Origin: Roseiarcus sp963709185
Lineage (GTDB): Bacteria > Pseudomonadota > Alphaproteobacteria > Rhizobiales > Beijerinckiaceae
DNA: 64,000 bases
Assembly (NCBI GenBank): GCA_963709185.1
Contig: CAVPVQ010000026.1
Coordinates: 138,010-202,009 of the forward strand
Direction: 5' to 3'
Below are positions 63,397 to 64,000 of the stretch, piece after piece (the first letter of the stretch is position 1; every line of letters begins with the position of its first letter). The notes under the pieces are model-generated. The model was given only the letters and a program-made list of their open reading frames with translations. It made no database searches and was not told the DNA's origin. The position numbers were made by a program, and so were the translations under genes.

Positions 63397-63939
63397 ATGA
63401 ATTCGCCCGCCCTCGTACGTTCCGCCAAGCCTCGCCTCCACGTTTGCTCGCTGGACCGCGTCGGCGCGATGGTCGAGGAAACCGGCGCGCGGTCGCTGGT
63501 GACGCTGCTGACCCACGGAACGGCGGTGACGCGGCCGCCGGCGATCCGGCGCGACCGGCATCTGTTCATCGCGATGTCCGACATCGTCGAGCCGACGCTC
63601 GGCCATGTGCTGCCCGGCGAGCGGCATGTGCGCGCGCTGCTGCAATTCGTCGGCGAGTGGGATCGCGCCGAACCGCTGCTGATCCATTGCTTCGCCGGGG
63701 TCAGCCGCTCGACCGCGGCGGCGTTCATCGCCGCCTGCGCGCTGGCGCCGAAGCAAAGCGAAAGCGCGATCGCGCAGGCGATCCGCGCCGCCTCGCCGAC
63801 CGCCACCCCCAACGCCCGCCTGGTGGCCGCCGCCGACCGCATCCTCGGCCGCTCCGGCCGCATGCGCGAGGCCATGGCGGCGATCGGCCGCGGCGAGGCG
63901 TGTGAGACGGGCGTGCCGTTCGGGCTGGAGGTGGGGTGA
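63397..63939 (+). CDS. Tyrosine phosphatase-like protein
   Basis: 180 residues. The active loop IHCFAGVSRSTAAAF has the CxxGxSRS signature of cysteine phosphatases, with aspartate candidates upstream (AMSDIVEP). It is short and cytosolic. ATG 63397 follows GGAGG by 11 bases. Probably in one transcript with tag and the HD gene (31-base gap). Confidence 0.88.
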   Translation: MNSPALVRSAKPRLHVCSLDRVGAMVEETGARSLVTLLTHGTAVTRPPAIRRDRHLFIAMSDIVEPTLGHVLPGERHVRALLQFVGEWDRAEPLLIHCFAGVSRSTAAAFIAACALAPKQSESAIAQAIRAASPTATPNARLVAAADRILGRSGRMREAMAAIGRGEACETGVPFGLEVG

Positions 63940-64000
63940 GGGCGGGGGTGCGGAAATGGCCGCCGGTTGGGGGATATCAGGGGGTTGGGGGGAGGAAATG
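63940..64000. other. G-rich run at the window edge
   Basis: After the phosphatase stop the plus strand has runs of five, five and six G (about 63973-63994) plus shorter ones. Such a tract could fold as a G-quadruplex or be a source of sequence error. The window ends here, so its extent is unknown. Confidence 0.45.

Overview
The window is GC-rich chromosomal DNA from an alphaproteobacterium. Genes typical of Hyphomicrobiales (Rhizobiales) support this: a Usg-family protein, OpgC, a DUF6867 protein beside a branched-chain amino-acid ABC transporter, a form II-type CO dehydrogenase-like cluster, and an N-terminal helical motif known from many alphaproteobacterial proteins. A methylotroph or phototroph of the Beijerinckiaceae/Methylocystaceae/Xanthobacteraceae type would fit. 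The family is inferred; no marker gene in the window fixes it.

Region 1 (1-13.65 kb) looks like the edge of a type VI secretion (T6SS) locus fused to a signalling module. It holds the C-terminal part of a sigma-54 activator, a Hanks-type kinase, a ParA/MinD-like ATPase with a coiled-coil partner, and a partner-switching set (STAS protein, RsbW-type kinase, membrane dCACHE-HAMP-PP2C phosphatase). It also holds a divergent SLC1-like membrane protein with an extra cytosolic domain, an aspartate/glutamate-racemase-like enzyme and an exported amino-acid-binding protein. TssM (short, without its C-terminal half) and TssL (with an OmpA domain) close the region. This is the best candidate for an undescribed system: amino-acid sensing apparently wired to a T6SS-like apparatus.

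Region 2 (14-31 kb) is general metabolism and repair: usg, opgC, an esterase, an acetyltransferase, a CoA-transferase, a YhaO/YhaN-type (SbcD/SbcC-like) nuclease pair, a flavoprotein, a desaturase, a PhnD-like protein, an FAD-linked oxidase, a YjbR protein, a cupin and pirin. Region 3 (31-33.7 kb) is more A+T-rich, with a toxin-antitoxin pair under a perfect palindrome, a trypsin-like protein and a Sel1-like secreted protein. Region 4 (33.8-37.3 kb) is a pseudouridine salvage operon (NCS2 transporter, psuG, psuK). It is followed by a membrane protein of unknown role, a short-chain dehydrogenase, a phosphoesterase and a NUDIX hydrolase.

Region 5 (40.8-51.9 kb, minus strand) is a complete aerobic CO dehydrogenase-like cluster. 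Its order is coxG-coxS-coxL-coxM-moxR, SRPBCC, secreted protein, VWA protein, CDGSH iron-sulfur protein, split XdhC, molybdopterin-binding protein and MobA-like transferase. Divergent to it, region 6 (52.4-58 kb) is livH-livM-livG-livF-DUF6867-livK, closed by a clear terminator. Region 7 (58-64 kb) holds ccdA, acuI, a DUF4424 protein, small unknowns, DNA-3-methyladenine glycosylase I, an HD hydrolase and a tyrosine phosphatase.

Seven otherwise intact genes carry nine frameshifts in total, and every one is a single extra base. Removing the extra bases restores conserved reading frames; for six genes it also restores the expected family length (TssM remains short). I therefore read most of them as sequence errors rather than true pseudogenes.
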